From Dysgonomonas hofstadii (GTDB lineage: Bacteria; Bacteroidota; Bacteroidia; Bacteroidales; Dysgonomonadaceae), in contig NZ_JACIEP010000018.1 in the NCBI RefSeq assembly GCF_014196915.1, positions 1-64,000 of the forward strand: a stretch of 64,000 nt of DNA, in the 5' to 3' direction. The position numbers and the translations under genes are program-made. Position 1 is the first letter of the stretch. The number at the start of each line of letters is the position of its first letter. Below the pieces are notes generated by a model. That model was not told the DNA's origin and did not search any database. It saw only the letters and a program-made list of their open reading frames with translations. Shown here piece after piece: positions 34,217 through 41,929 of this stretch.

Positions 34217-34321
34217 GTGTATCAGATATGTTAGTCCAAACAGACTTCGAAGATAAGTCTTTTTAGTAAGATATAAAATAGCAGATTGCTAATTTATCGT
34301 AAGATTATTGGGCGCTTGTGT

Positions 34322-34362
34322 AAAAAGAAAAGCGGTCTGGAATGCTAAATGTTCCGGACCGC
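34322..34362 (-). terminator. terminator of the tetR-fabG operon
   Basis: An 11-bp stem with one mismatch (34332-34342 with 34352-34362), 9-nt loop, then a T-rich run on the minus strand (complement of 34322-34331). It lies 24 nt past the fabG stop. Confidence 0.85.
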
Positions 34363-34385
34363 CCTGTTATTCTTGTGAAAATGTA

Positions 34386-35132
34386 TTACATGTTCATTCC
34401 GCCGCAAACAGGAATAGCTTGCCCTGTAACGTAGGCAGATAGGTCAGACCCTAAGAATACGGCTACATTAGCTACATCTTCAGGTGTTCCTCCACGGCGA
34501 AGGGGAATTTGTTCAGCCCATTTTTTCTTTACGTCATCAGAAAGTACACCTGTCATTTCGGTGATGATGAATCCCGGGCAGATAGCGTTCGCACGAACGT
34601 TTCTCGATCCAAGTTCCTTTGCTATTGATTTAGCCAGGCCGATCATTCCTGCTTTAGAAGCAGAATAGTTAGTCTGTCCTGCATTTCCTGACAAACCTAC
34701 AACCGAACTCATATTTATGATGTTTCCGCTTTTTTGTTTAATGAAAACAGGTGTAAGCGCATGGATGAAATTGAACGCTGATTTCAGATTGATGTTTATC
34801 ACCATATCCCATTGTTGTTCATTCATACGCATCATTAGTCCGTCACGGGTGATGCCGGCATTGTTAATAAGGATATCTACCTGTCCGAAGTCTTTTACTA
34901 TTTCTTCCACTACTTTGTGAGTGTCGTCGAAGTTAGCAGCGTTTGATGCATAACCTTTTACTTTCACGCCGAATTTAGCTATTTCGGCTTCTGTGGCCTT
35001 TGCATTTTCATCGATAGCCAGGTCAGTGAAAGCGATGTTAGCTCCCTGCTCTGCATATTTAAGAGCGATAGCCTTACCGATTCCTCTGGCTGCTCCTGTA
35101 ATAATAGCGGTTTTACCTTCTAATAATTTCAT
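34386..35132 (-). CDS. fabG: 3-oxoacyl-ACP reductase
   Basis: A 248-residue short-chain dehydrogenase of exactly the FabG length. The NADPH loop is TGAARGIGKA (12-21), then NNAGITRDGLMMRM, catalytic serine in NMSSVVG (S142/S143), and Y156 and K160 in NYSASK. The C-terminus PVCGGMNM is the FabG form. It reduces 3-oxoacyl-ACP in fatty acid elongation. It is 23 nt downstream of a TetR regulator on the same strand and shares its terminator, so expression is probably controlled by that regulator. Confidence 0.95.
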   Translation of the reverse strand: MKLLEGKTAIITGAARGIGKAIALKYAEQGANIAFTDLAIDENAKATEAEIAKFGVKVKGYASNAANFDDTHKVVEEIVKDFGQVDILINNAGITRDGLMMRMNEQQWDMVININLKSAFNFIHALTPVFIKQKSGNIINMSSVVGLSGNAGQTNYSASKAGMIGLAKSIAKELGSRNVRANAICPGFIITEMTGVLSDDVKKKWAEQIPLRRGGTPEDVANVAVFLGSDLSAYVTGQAIPVCGGMNM

Positions 35133-35155
35133 AATTTTATAAATTAATATATGAT

Positions 35156-35752
35156 TTAATCTTTTTTCTTCTTTTTAAGGCCTTCAAAGATCAGATAAGC
35201 GATATTCTCCCTTTGCGATTCGGTTTTCAGGCTTTCGGCTCTTATCTGCCCGCGGATGTATGGTACCTCCAGTCCTTTCAGCGCATGGTGAAGTATTTCG
35301 GCTGTAGCCTCAGTGTCCGGCATTTCGAAAATATCTTCCTCTACTCCTTTGTTGAGGATGTCCTTTAAAACCTGTATCTCTTTCCTGTCAAAAGATTTCC
35401 TTACGTTCTGCACACGCCATATATCACGGAAAAAATCTGCTTTGAGTGTCCCGTTACGGGCCACTACATTTTTTACCGCATCGAAACGGGTATAAAAGAA
35501 CAGCATAAGCTTTTCGTCAGCCGGAAGTTTCTTGCTGGCAACAGTTTGCAGGGCCTGGTACATCTGGTTTAGTTCCGATTCCAGAACGGCCTGATAAACC
35601 TCGTTCTTGTTGTTGAAGTATGTGTATAATGTGCGCCTGCCTTTGTGCGAAGCCAGAGCTATATCGTTCATAGTCGTATTTTCTACTCCCAGTTTGGCGA
35701 ATAGTTGACGTGCTACGTCGATCAATATATTTCGGGTTTTGTTTATGGTCAT
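35156..35752 (-). CDS. TetR/AcrR family regulator linked to fabG
   Basis: A 198-residue regulator. The N-terminal HTH (about 5-55) reads ILIDVARQLFAKLGVENTTMNDIALASHKGRRTLYTYFNNKNEVYQ in overlapping parts: VARQLFAKLGVENTTM, ALASHKGRRTLYTYF. The C-terminal ligand domain is all-helical and ends in a run of lysines. By position it should respond to a fatty-acid or acyl-CoA-type ligand and control fabG and itself; this is inference. A clear palindrome overlaps its transcription start. Confidence 0.9.
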   Translation of the reverse strand: MTINKTRNILIDVARQLFAKLGVENTTMNDIALASHKGRRTLYTYFNNKNEVYQAVLESELNQMYQALQTVASKKLPADEKLMLFFYTRFDAVKNVVARNGTLKADFFRDIWRVQNVRKSFDRKEIQVLKDILNKGVEEDIFEMPDTEATAEILHHALKGLEVPYIRGQIRAESLKTESQRENIAYLIFEGLKKKKKD

Positions 35753-35762
35753 ATATTAAAAA

Positions 35763-35793
35763 TGCACACAAATATTATAAGTGTGCAAATTTA
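35763..35793 (-). promoter_or_regulatory. tetR-fabG promoter with operator palindrome
   Basis: On the minus strand a TAAATTTG -7 box (35786-35793) is followed directly by TGCACAC (rc 35781-35787), an 11-nt AT spacer and GTGTGCA (rc 35763-35769). The 25-bp palindrome with perfect 7-bp arms spans the transcription start and is well placed for repression by the TetR protein encoded just downstream. Confidence 0.7.
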
Positions 35794-35858
35794 GTATAAA
35801 AATTATGGAATCAGTAATAACTTTTGCGTTTTTCTGAATTCTTCCATTGCTTTTTGTT

Positions 35859-35877
35859 AAAAGTTGACAAAGTTGAC
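35859..35877 (+). repeat. GTTGAC tandem repeat, copy C
   Basis: AAAAGTTGACAAAGTTGAC, identical over 19 bases to 18114-18132 and in the same orientation. It sits between the tetR promoter and the end of the phage-type HTH gene. Confidence 0.6.
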
Positions 35878-35892
35878 GCATTTTTCACTTTT

Positions 35893-36306
35893 TTATTTTC
35901 CTGTTTTTCTCGTTTCAGAGGATGTGTGTGATTGCTTGTCGTTTCTGTCCAGTATCATTCTTACAGTGCGTAAGTCGGGCATATAATCCTTGGTTGTGAT
36001 AGTTCTCGATTTAAATTTCAGCCTTGAGTCATCCGTTTCGTCAGGTATATATGTGTCTTTTTCTACAACCGTTGTGCCTTCTTTCAGCCGTTTTTTGATG
36101 GACATATAAGCCAGTGACATTAATTCTTCATTGCGGTACTTGATGGCTTCTTCCACCTCTGTCTTAAATTCGGGCTTTTCGTTCATCCATGTATAAAATA
36201 TCTGTCTGCTGATGCCTAGTATTTTGCAGGTTTGCGAGATAGAGAAAAATTCGGTTCCCAGTAATTCGATGATTTTAGTTTGTAGTTCTTCATTAAATTT
36301 TGCCAT
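35893..36306 (-). CDS. phage-type helix-turn-helix protein (phBC6A51-like)
   Basis: A 137-residue basic protein. The HTH (about 18-45: TEFFSISQTCKILGISRQ, then IFYTWMNEKPEF) resembles the phBC6A51/terminase-small-subunit type of phage DNA-binding proteins. A charged helix (EEAIKYRNEELMSLAYMSIKKRL) and a C-terminal segment (DYMPDLRTVRMILDRND) follow. No other phage gene is nearby, so it is a solitary, perhaps domesticated, gene. The start is set at 36306 (MAKFNEELQ) in preference to the longer frame at 36336, which begins with an unrelated hydrophobic stretch. Confidence 0.7.
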   Translation of the reverse strand: MAKFNEELQTKIIELLGTEFFSISQTCKILGISRQIFYTWMNEKPEFKTEVEEAIKYRNEELMSLAYMSIKKRLKEGTTVVEKDTYIPDETDDSRLKFKSRTITTKDYMPDLRTVRMILDRNDKQSHTSSETRKTGK

Positions 36307-36376
36307 AAGAGTTTTCTGATACAGATAAAACAGCAAGAATTTAATAGATTTTTTTTAACAATCAGCATATGCATTG

Positions 36377-36571
36377 TTAAGTTAATAGCCATATTAACAG
36401 AGCAATGGCAAAAATCAACAACGAGGTCATGAACATAAAACCCCCGGTGCGATCGTTTTTTTTCGATTCGTCATTATTCCTTCGTCTGATAACTCCGGCT
36501 CTGAACCAAAGGTAAATACTCGAAATAAAAAGAATGCTGCCTATCGTTATTAAGATTGAATAAATGTTCAT
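36377..36571 (-). CDS. small two-helix membrane protein
   Basis: A 64-residue protein with TM helices at about 4-25 and 46-63, separated by a basic/polar loop (RAGVIRRRNNDESKKNDRTGG). The clean hydrophobic-charged-hydrophobic pattern and its place in an otherwise empty gap before pyrG support a real gene, but there is no recognised family. It is transcribed away from pyrG. Confidence 0.5.
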   Translation of the reverse strand: MNIYSILITIGSILFISSIYLWFRAGVIRRRNNDESKKNDRTGGFMFMTSLLIFAIALLIWLLT

Positions 36572-36728
36572 GATATAACTGTTTGATAATAGATTAACAT
36601 TTTGAAACGACCTATTGTTTTGCGTTACGCCAGAATCCTAATAGTCACTGATTTATAATTTAATAATTATTTTGATTTAAGAAGTTCAGGCGTTTGTCTT
36701 TTTGCTGATTACTTCTAAATATTTTTTG

Positions 36729-36736
36729 TACTTTTG
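36729..36736 (+). promoter_or_regulatory. -7 box of pyrG
   Basis: TACTTTTG matches TAnnTTTG, 42 nt before the GTG start of pyrG. Two TTTG words lie upstream (36693, 36701), but the nearest leaves a 24-bp spacer, longer than usual. Confidence 0.55.
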
Positions 36737-36778
36737 TGCTTTCTTTTTAGTATCTAAAAAATATAAAAACTAAAAGTC

Positions 36779-38389
36779 GTGGCTAATACGAAGTACATAT
36801 TTGTGACAGGAGGAGTAATATCCTCATTGGGAAAGGGAATCATTGCGTCTTCACTGGGAAAACTATTACAGGCCAGAGGGTATAAAGTAACAATTCAGAA
36901 GCTCGATCCGTATATCAATATCGACCCGGGTACACTGAATCCGTATGAGCATGGTGAATGCTATGTTACGGTCGACGGGCATGAAGCCGATTTGGATCTT
37001 GGGCATTACGAACGTTTTCTGAATCAGCCTACACATAAGGATAATAATATCACTACCGGACGTATTTATCAGAATGTGATAAGTAAAGAACGTAAAGGCG
37101 ATTATCTGGGTAAAACCGTTCAGATAGTTCCTCATATCACCGATGAAATCAAGCGAAACATTAAGATGCTCGGTACAAAATATGACTATGATTTTGTAAT
37201 AACTGAGATTGGCGGAACAGTCGGCGATATAGAGTCACTGCCTTTTATCGAGAGTATACGCCAGTTGCGCTGGGAGCTCGACAAAAATTGCCTGTGTGTG
37301 CATCTTACTTATGTGCCATATATAGCTGCGGCAAGAGAAGTAAAGACTAAGCCTACGCAGCACTCCGTGAAGCAACTTCAATCGGAAGGAGTTCAGCCCG
37401 ACTTGCTTGTTCTCCGTACCGAACACCAGTTGGATAAAGATATCCTTCGCAAAGTGGCATTATTCTGTAACGTAGAAGTCGATGCAGTAGTACAATCAGT
37501 CGATGTGCCTACTATTTACGAAGTGCCTTTAAATATGCAGGCTCAGAATATGGATGAGATCGTGCTTCGTAAACTTGGTATGCCTATCGGCGATAAACCG
37601 GAAATGAAACCCTGGCGTGAATTTCTTGATAAGAAGAAAAATGCCAAAGAGACAGTCCGTATAGGCTTGGTCGGTAAATATGTTGCACTGCCCGATGCTT
37701 ACAAATCTATCAATGAATCTTTATTGCAGGCGGCAACATACAACGACAGAACGCTTGATCTTCAATTTATATTATCTGACAAACTGACCGAAGAAAATGC
37801 AGAAGCTACACTTGCTTCGTTGGATGGCATAGTTATTGCTCCTGGTTTTGGGCAGAGAGGGCTCGAAGGAAAAATTCATGCCCTGAAATATGCTAGAGAG
37901 CATGATGTGCCTACTTTTGGGATTTGTCTGGGTATGCAATGTATGGTAATAGAATTTGCCCGTAATGTATTGGGCTTGGAAGATGCAAATTCGACAGAAA
38001 TGAACCAGCATACTCCATTCAAGGTGATTGACCTGATGGAAGAACAAAAGAATGTTACCAATATGGGCGGAACAATGAGGCTTGGCGCGTATAAGTGCGA
38101 ACTGGAAAAAGGTTCGCTCGTCTATCAGGCTTATGGTAAGAAGCTGATAGAAGAACGTCACCGCCATCGTTTCGAGTTTAATGGCGATTTCAGGGACGAC
38201 TATGAAAGTCATGGGATGAAATGTACGGGTATCAATCCGGAAATGGGTTTGGTTGAAGTTGTGGAGATGCCTGAAAAAAAATGGTATCTCGGAGTACAGT
38301 TCCATCCCGAATATAATAGTACGGTTGTTTCTCCCAACCCTTTATTTATGAGCTTTATTAAAGCAATAGTAGAGAACAAGAAAAAATAA
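36779..38389 (+). CDS. pyrG: CTP synthase
   Basis: A 536-residue enzyme of normal length that converts UTP to CTP with glutamine. The synthase domain begins KYIFVTGGVISSLGKGI and contains DPYINIDPGTLNPYEHGE and KTKPTQHSVKQL. The class I amidotransferase domain (about 300-536) has its nucleophile C383 in GICLGMQC and the His/Glu in GVQFHPEY. The start codon is GTG at 36779, with no in-frame ATG upstream or at the N-terminus. It is followed 51 nt later by yidC on the same strand. Confidence 0.97.
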   Translation: MANTKYIFVTGGVISSLGKGIIASSLGKLLQARGYKVTIQKLDPYINIDPGTLNPYEHGECYVTVDGHEADLDLGHYERFLNQPTHKDNNITTGRIYQNVISKERKGDYLGKTVQIVPHITDEIKRNIKMLGTKYDYDFVITEIGGTVGDIESLPFIESIRQLRWELDKNCLCVHLTYVPYIAAAREVKTKPTQHSVKQLQSEGVQPDLLVLRTEHQLDKDILRKVALFCNVEVDAVVQSVDVPTIYEVPLNMQAQNMDEIVLRKLGMPIGDKPEMKPWREFLDKKKNAKETVRIGLVGKYVALPDAYKSINESLLQAATYNDRTLDLQFILSDKLTEENAEATLASLDGIVIAPGFGQRGLEGKIHALKYAREHDVPTFGICLGMQCMVIEFARNVLGLEDANSTEMNQHTPFKVIDLMEEQKNVTNMGGTMRLGAYKCELEKGSLVYQAYGKKLIEERHRHRFEFNGDFRDDYESHGMKCTGINPEMGLVEVVEMPEKKWYLGVQFHPEYNSTVVSPNPLFMSFIKAIVENKKK

Positions 38390-38440
38390 TAAATAGGTCT
38401 GTGACCTCAAGAAAGGAATTTAACTTTATACAATTTTTAG

Positions 38441-40399
38441 ATGGATAAGAATACGGTTATCGGGTTTATACTTATTGCTGTAGTAATAATAGGCTTTGGT
38501 ATATTGAATCAACCTTCGGCGGAAGATATCGAACGCCAGAAACAGCAACGCATAAAAGACTCGATTGAATACGCTCAAACACTTCAAAAGGAACAGGAGA
38601 AACTAACACTTGATACAACACTGGTTTCCAAAGAGAATAATGTTGTCGATGATTTTTTTGCACAACCTGTTCAAAAACAGGATTCCTCTTCGCAGACAAT
38701 AGATTCGTTGCAAAATGCTTCAAAACAACAGCAGGAACAATTTACCACCCTTGAAAATAATAAGCTGAAACTTGTTTTTTCTACGAAAGGCGGGCGCATG
38801 GTAAGCGCTCAGCTAAAAGAGTATATGAGTTACAATAAAGATGCAAAAGAGAACTCCGATTCTCTTTATCTTTTCAATAACGACGGGGACTTTTCATTGG
38901 CTTTGACTAACAGGCAAAATAAGGTTCTGCATACCAATAACCTTATATTTACTCCGTTAAAATCAGAAAACGACAATTCGCTTATCATGCGTTTCTCATA
39001 TTCTGATAGCCAGTATGTCGATTTCATTTACAAGCTGGCGGATGACGATTATACAATGAAGTTCGATATCAGTATGGTAGGAATGCAACCGCTTCTCGAT
39101 AGGGAAAAAGCAGATGTGTTTGAAATAAACTGGGCACAAAAACTTCGTCGTCAGGAAAAAAGTGTAAAGAATGAGCAACGCTATTCTCATCTTTATTATA
39201 AATATGTAGGTGGTGATGTGAAAGAGTTGAGCGCAGATAAAAACGAGCAGGTGGAAGTAAAAGAGCCTGCCAAATGGATCGCGTTCAAAAACCAGTTCTT
39301 TGCCCCGATATTGATTGCCGATGAGAAGATCGAAGTCGCTCTTCTTGATTCAAAAGTATTACAGACAACCGAAGATAGTGAATATCTGAAAGCCTTTGAC
39401 GCTACTCTATTTGTCCCTGCTCAGGTAGATATGAATGCAGGAACAATGAGAGCCGGGTTCTCATATTATATGGGGCCGATGTCATTCTCACTGTTGAAGG
39501 GGTATGACAAACATATTGACGATGCCAGCAAACAACTCGATTTAGATAAGCTTGTTCCACTGGGATGGACGCTGTTCCGCTGGATAAACCAATATGTTGT
39601 GATTCCAATTTTCAATCTGTTGAAAGATACAGGGCTATCGATGGGTATTGTTATTCTGCTACTGACAATAATAGTAAAACTCGTTATCTCTCCATTGACA
39701 TATAAATCGTTTATGTCATCTGCCAAAATGCGGGTATTGCGCCCTCAGGTTGAGGAGCTCAACGCCAAATATCCGAAGCAGGAACAGGCAATGGAAAAAC
39801 AGCAGGCTACGATGGCACTCTATAATAAGGTCGGGGTTAATCCGATGAGTGGTTGTTTTCCCCTGCTGCTGCAAATGCCTATACTGATTGCTTTGTTCCA
39901 GTTCTTTCCCAATGCGATAGAACTGCGTCAGCAGAGTTTCCTCTGGGCAAACGACTTGTCTACCTACGATGCTGTAATAAACTGGGGAACTCACATCCCA
40001 TTGATCGGGTCGCATCTGAGCTTGTTCTGTATATTGATGACTATAACAAATATCATCTATACAAAATTCAACATGGAAATGACCAATACCGGGCAACAGC
40101 AAATGCCGGGTATGAAGTGGATGATGTACCTGATGCCGCTGATCTTCCTGTTCGTGTTGAACGATTATCCTTCAGGTCTTACATACTATTATTTCTTATC
40201 GCTGCTGATGACTATTCTATTGACTATTGCGTTCCGCTATATGATCGATGAGAAAAAGGTGCTTGCCAAACTGGAAGCCAATAAAGCGAAGCCGAAAAAG
40301 AAATCGGGTTTTATGGCACGCCTCGAAGAAGCACAGCGTATGCAACAGCAACAGCTGAAAGAAAAGAATAAAACCAATAGTACAAAACGTAAAAGATAA
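38441..40399 (+). CDS. yidC: membrane protein insertase YidC
   Basis: A 652-residue insertase. N-terminal TM helix (about 4-22), a charged Gln/Glu/Lys linker, then the large periplasmic beta-sandwich domain (about 95-350). The five-helix conserved core follows (LDKLVPLGWTLFRWINQY, LTIIVKLVISPLTYKSFMSSAKM, NPMSGCFPLLLQMPILIALF, and GMKWMMYLMPLIFLFVLNDYPSGL). A lysine-rich tail contacts ribosomes. It inserts and folds inner membrane proteins with or without SecYEG. It probably shares the mRNA with pyrG. Confidence 0.96.
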   Translation: MDKNTVIGFILIAVVIIGFGILNQPSAEDIERQKQQRIKDSIEYAQTLQKEQEKLTLDTTLVSKENNVVDDFFAQPVQKQDSSSQTIDSLQNASKQQQEQFTTLENNKLKLVFSTKGGRMVSAQLKEYMSYNKDAKENSDSLYLFNNDGDFSLALTNRQNKVLHTNNLIFTPLKSENDNSLIMRFSYSDSQYVDFIYKLADDDYTMKFDISMVGMQPLLDREKADVFEINWAQKLRRQEKSVKNEQRYSHLYYKYVGGDVKELSADKNEQVEVKEPAKWIAFKNQFFAPILIADEKIEVALLDSKVLQTTEDSEYLKAFDATLFVPAQVDMNAGTMRAGFSYYMGPMSFSLLKGYDKHIDDASKQLDLDKLVPLGWTLFRWINQYVVIPIFNLLKDTGLSMGIVILLLTIIVKLVISPLTYKSFMSSAKMRVLRPQVEELNAKYPKQEQAMEKQQATMALYNKVGVNPMSGCFPLLLQMPILIALFQFFPNAIELRQQSFLWANDLSTYDAVINWGTHIPLIGSHLSLFCILMTITNIIYTKFNMEMTNTGQQQMPGMKWMMYLMPLIFLFVLNDYPSGLTYYYFLSLLMTILLTIAFRYMIDEKKVLAKLEANKAKPKKKSGFMARLEEAQRMQQQQLKEKNKTNSTKRKR

Positions 40400-40432
40400 A
40401 ACCTCTATTACCTTACCAAATCTCTTTCTGTG

Positions 40433-40990
40433 ATGAAAACATTATATGTAAAAGACAGAGAAGAATGGCGTAAATGGCTGGAAGTTAGTTTTCAGACAGA
40501 GAAGGAAATCTGGCTTATCTATCCAAAAAAATCTTCAGGAAAAGAGGTTATATTATACAACGATGCCGTAGAAGAAGCACTGTGCTTCGGATGGATCGAC
40601 AGTACACTGAAAACGCTGGATGAATACCATACCATCCAGCGTTATTCTGTTCGTAACCCAAAGAGTACCTATTCCCAACTGAATAAAGAAAGGATCATCT
40701 GGCTGCATAAGAATAATATGATCCATTCGACCGTTGTTGATTCCATACGCTTTATTCTGGAAGAAGAATATATTATTCCCGGCTACATTATCGAAGAAAT
40801 AAAAAAAGATGAACTGGCATGGAAGAATTTTTCCTCTTTCTCTGATTCTTATAAACGTATAAGGATCGCCTATATCGATATGGCCCGCGATTATCCCGAT
40901 CATTTTCAGAAACGCCTGAATCATTTTATCGAAAAAACAAGGGCTAATAAGCTTATTAAAGGCTATGGAGGTACAGATAAATACTATTGA
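40433..40990 (+). CDS. YdeI/OmpD-associated-like protein
   Basis: A 185-residue soluble protein. The N-terminal half matches the YdeI family pattern: REEWRKWLEVSFQTEKEIWLIYPKKSSGK, given here as WRKWLEV and EIWLIYPKKSSGK, then YNDAVEEALCFGWIDST and RYSVRNPKSTYSQLNKERI. A C-terminal helical part ends with a basic segment (KRLNHFIEKTRANKLIKGYGG). The family is linked to stress or antimicrobial peptide tolerance in some bacteria, but the biochemical role is unclear. The start is the ATG at 40433 and not the GTG codon before it. It ends 3 nt before the glycosyltransferase gene. Confidence 0.85.
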   Translation: MKTLYVKDREEWRKWLEVSFQTEKEIWLIYPKKSSGKEVILYNDAVEEALCFGWIDSTLKTLDEYHTIQRYSVRNPKSTYSQLNKERIIWLHKNNMIHSTVVDSIRFILEEEYIIPGYIIEEIKKDELAWKNFSSFSDSYKRIRIAYIDMARDYPDHFQKRLNHFIEKTRANKLIKGYGGTDKYY

Positions 40991-40993
40991 AAA

Positions 40994-41863
40994 ATGAAAA
41001 TCTGCTATCTGATACTGGCTCATAACAATTTCCTGCATCTCGACAGGCTGATCGACGCGCTTGATGACGCAGACAGCACTTTCTATATCCATGTAGATAA
41101 GAAATCGGGTGATGCTTACAATCCTTCAAAAGATAATGTCAGAATAATTCCCGAACATATCGATATAAACTGGGGAGGTTTCACTATGGTTGAGGCTACT
41201 CTCGCTTTGATGCGTAATGCGGTGAGCGGTAGTCCTCTGGCCGATTATTTTATACTTATCAGTGGTGTTGATTACCCTGTCCGGTCAAAAACGTTTTTAC
41301 TTGATCAGCTGAATCAGCGAAAAGAGTATATTGATATCGCTCCCGTCCCGGTTCCTTATAAACCCTTAGAGCGTTATCTATACTATTTTTTCGACTTTAA
41401 GAGACGCGATGCCCGGCTTTACAATCCGCTTTTGCTGGCGGAGGTATTATTGAAGAAACTGAACATAAAACGTAATCCTCCTTTTAAAATATATGCAGGT
41501 ACACAATGGTTTGCCCTGACAAATAATTGTGTGAAGTATATTCTGAAAACAGTGGAAGAAGATAGGCGATATGTAAGCTTCTTTAAATATACCTTAATTC
41601 CGGATGAAGCATTCTTTCAAACGATCATAGGTAATTCTCCATTTTCAGACAATACGGCCGCCAGTCTGACATATACTGACTGGGAGGTGCCTGTTCCTCC
41701 TGCGACGATGACAGACAATCATATTGAATTTCTGAAAACACATATTGAATTTGACGACGAGTACGGACAACGTTTCCCTTACTTTGCCCGCAAGTTTGAT
41801 GGTAATAGCAGGGAACTATTGGATAAAATCCAAGAAGAATTATGGAAAGATATAAAGAATTAA
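40994..41863 (+). CDS. GT14-type beta-1,6-N-acetylglucosaminyltransferase-like protein
   Basis: A 289-residue cytoplasmic glycosyltransferase related to the core-2/I-branching family. It has MKICYLILAHNNFLHLDRLI, YIHVDKKS, the family segment INWGGFTMVEATLALMRNA, FILISGVDYPVRS, and GTQWFALTNNCVKYIL. DEAFFQTIIGNS is the acidic region near the active site. It probably transfers GlcNAc or xylose in envelope or exopolysaccharide synthesis. Target unknown. Only 3 nt separates it from the YdeI-like gene, so the two are co-translated. Confidence 0.88.
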   Translation: MKICYLILAHNNFLHLDRLIDALDDADSTFYIHVDKKSGDAYNPSKDNVRIIPEHIDINWGGFTMVEATLALMRNAVSGSPLADYFILISGVDYPVRSKTFLLDQLNQRKEYIDIAPVPVPYKPLERYLYYFFDFKRRDARLYNPLLLAEVLLKKLNIKRNPPFKIYAGTQWFALTNNCVKYILKTVEEDRRYVSFFKYTLIPDEAFFQTIIGNSPFSDNTAASLTYTDWEVPVPPATMTDNHIEFLKTHIEFDDEYGQRFPYFARKFDGNSRELLDKIQEELWKDIKN

Positions 41864-41929
41864 AAAAGATATAATTATATTTAGCCTTTGATTTTTTTTA
41901 GCAAACCCAGCCCTCATTTTATCTATGAA

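Noticed and set aside
35893-36306. A prophage remnant around the HTH gene
   Set aside because: No other phage gene is adjacent; fabG, tetR and pyrG flank it.
39716-40251. Overlapping 128- and 132-codon frames inside yidC
   Set aside because: yidC is unambiguous in its own frame across this region; these have no independent signals.
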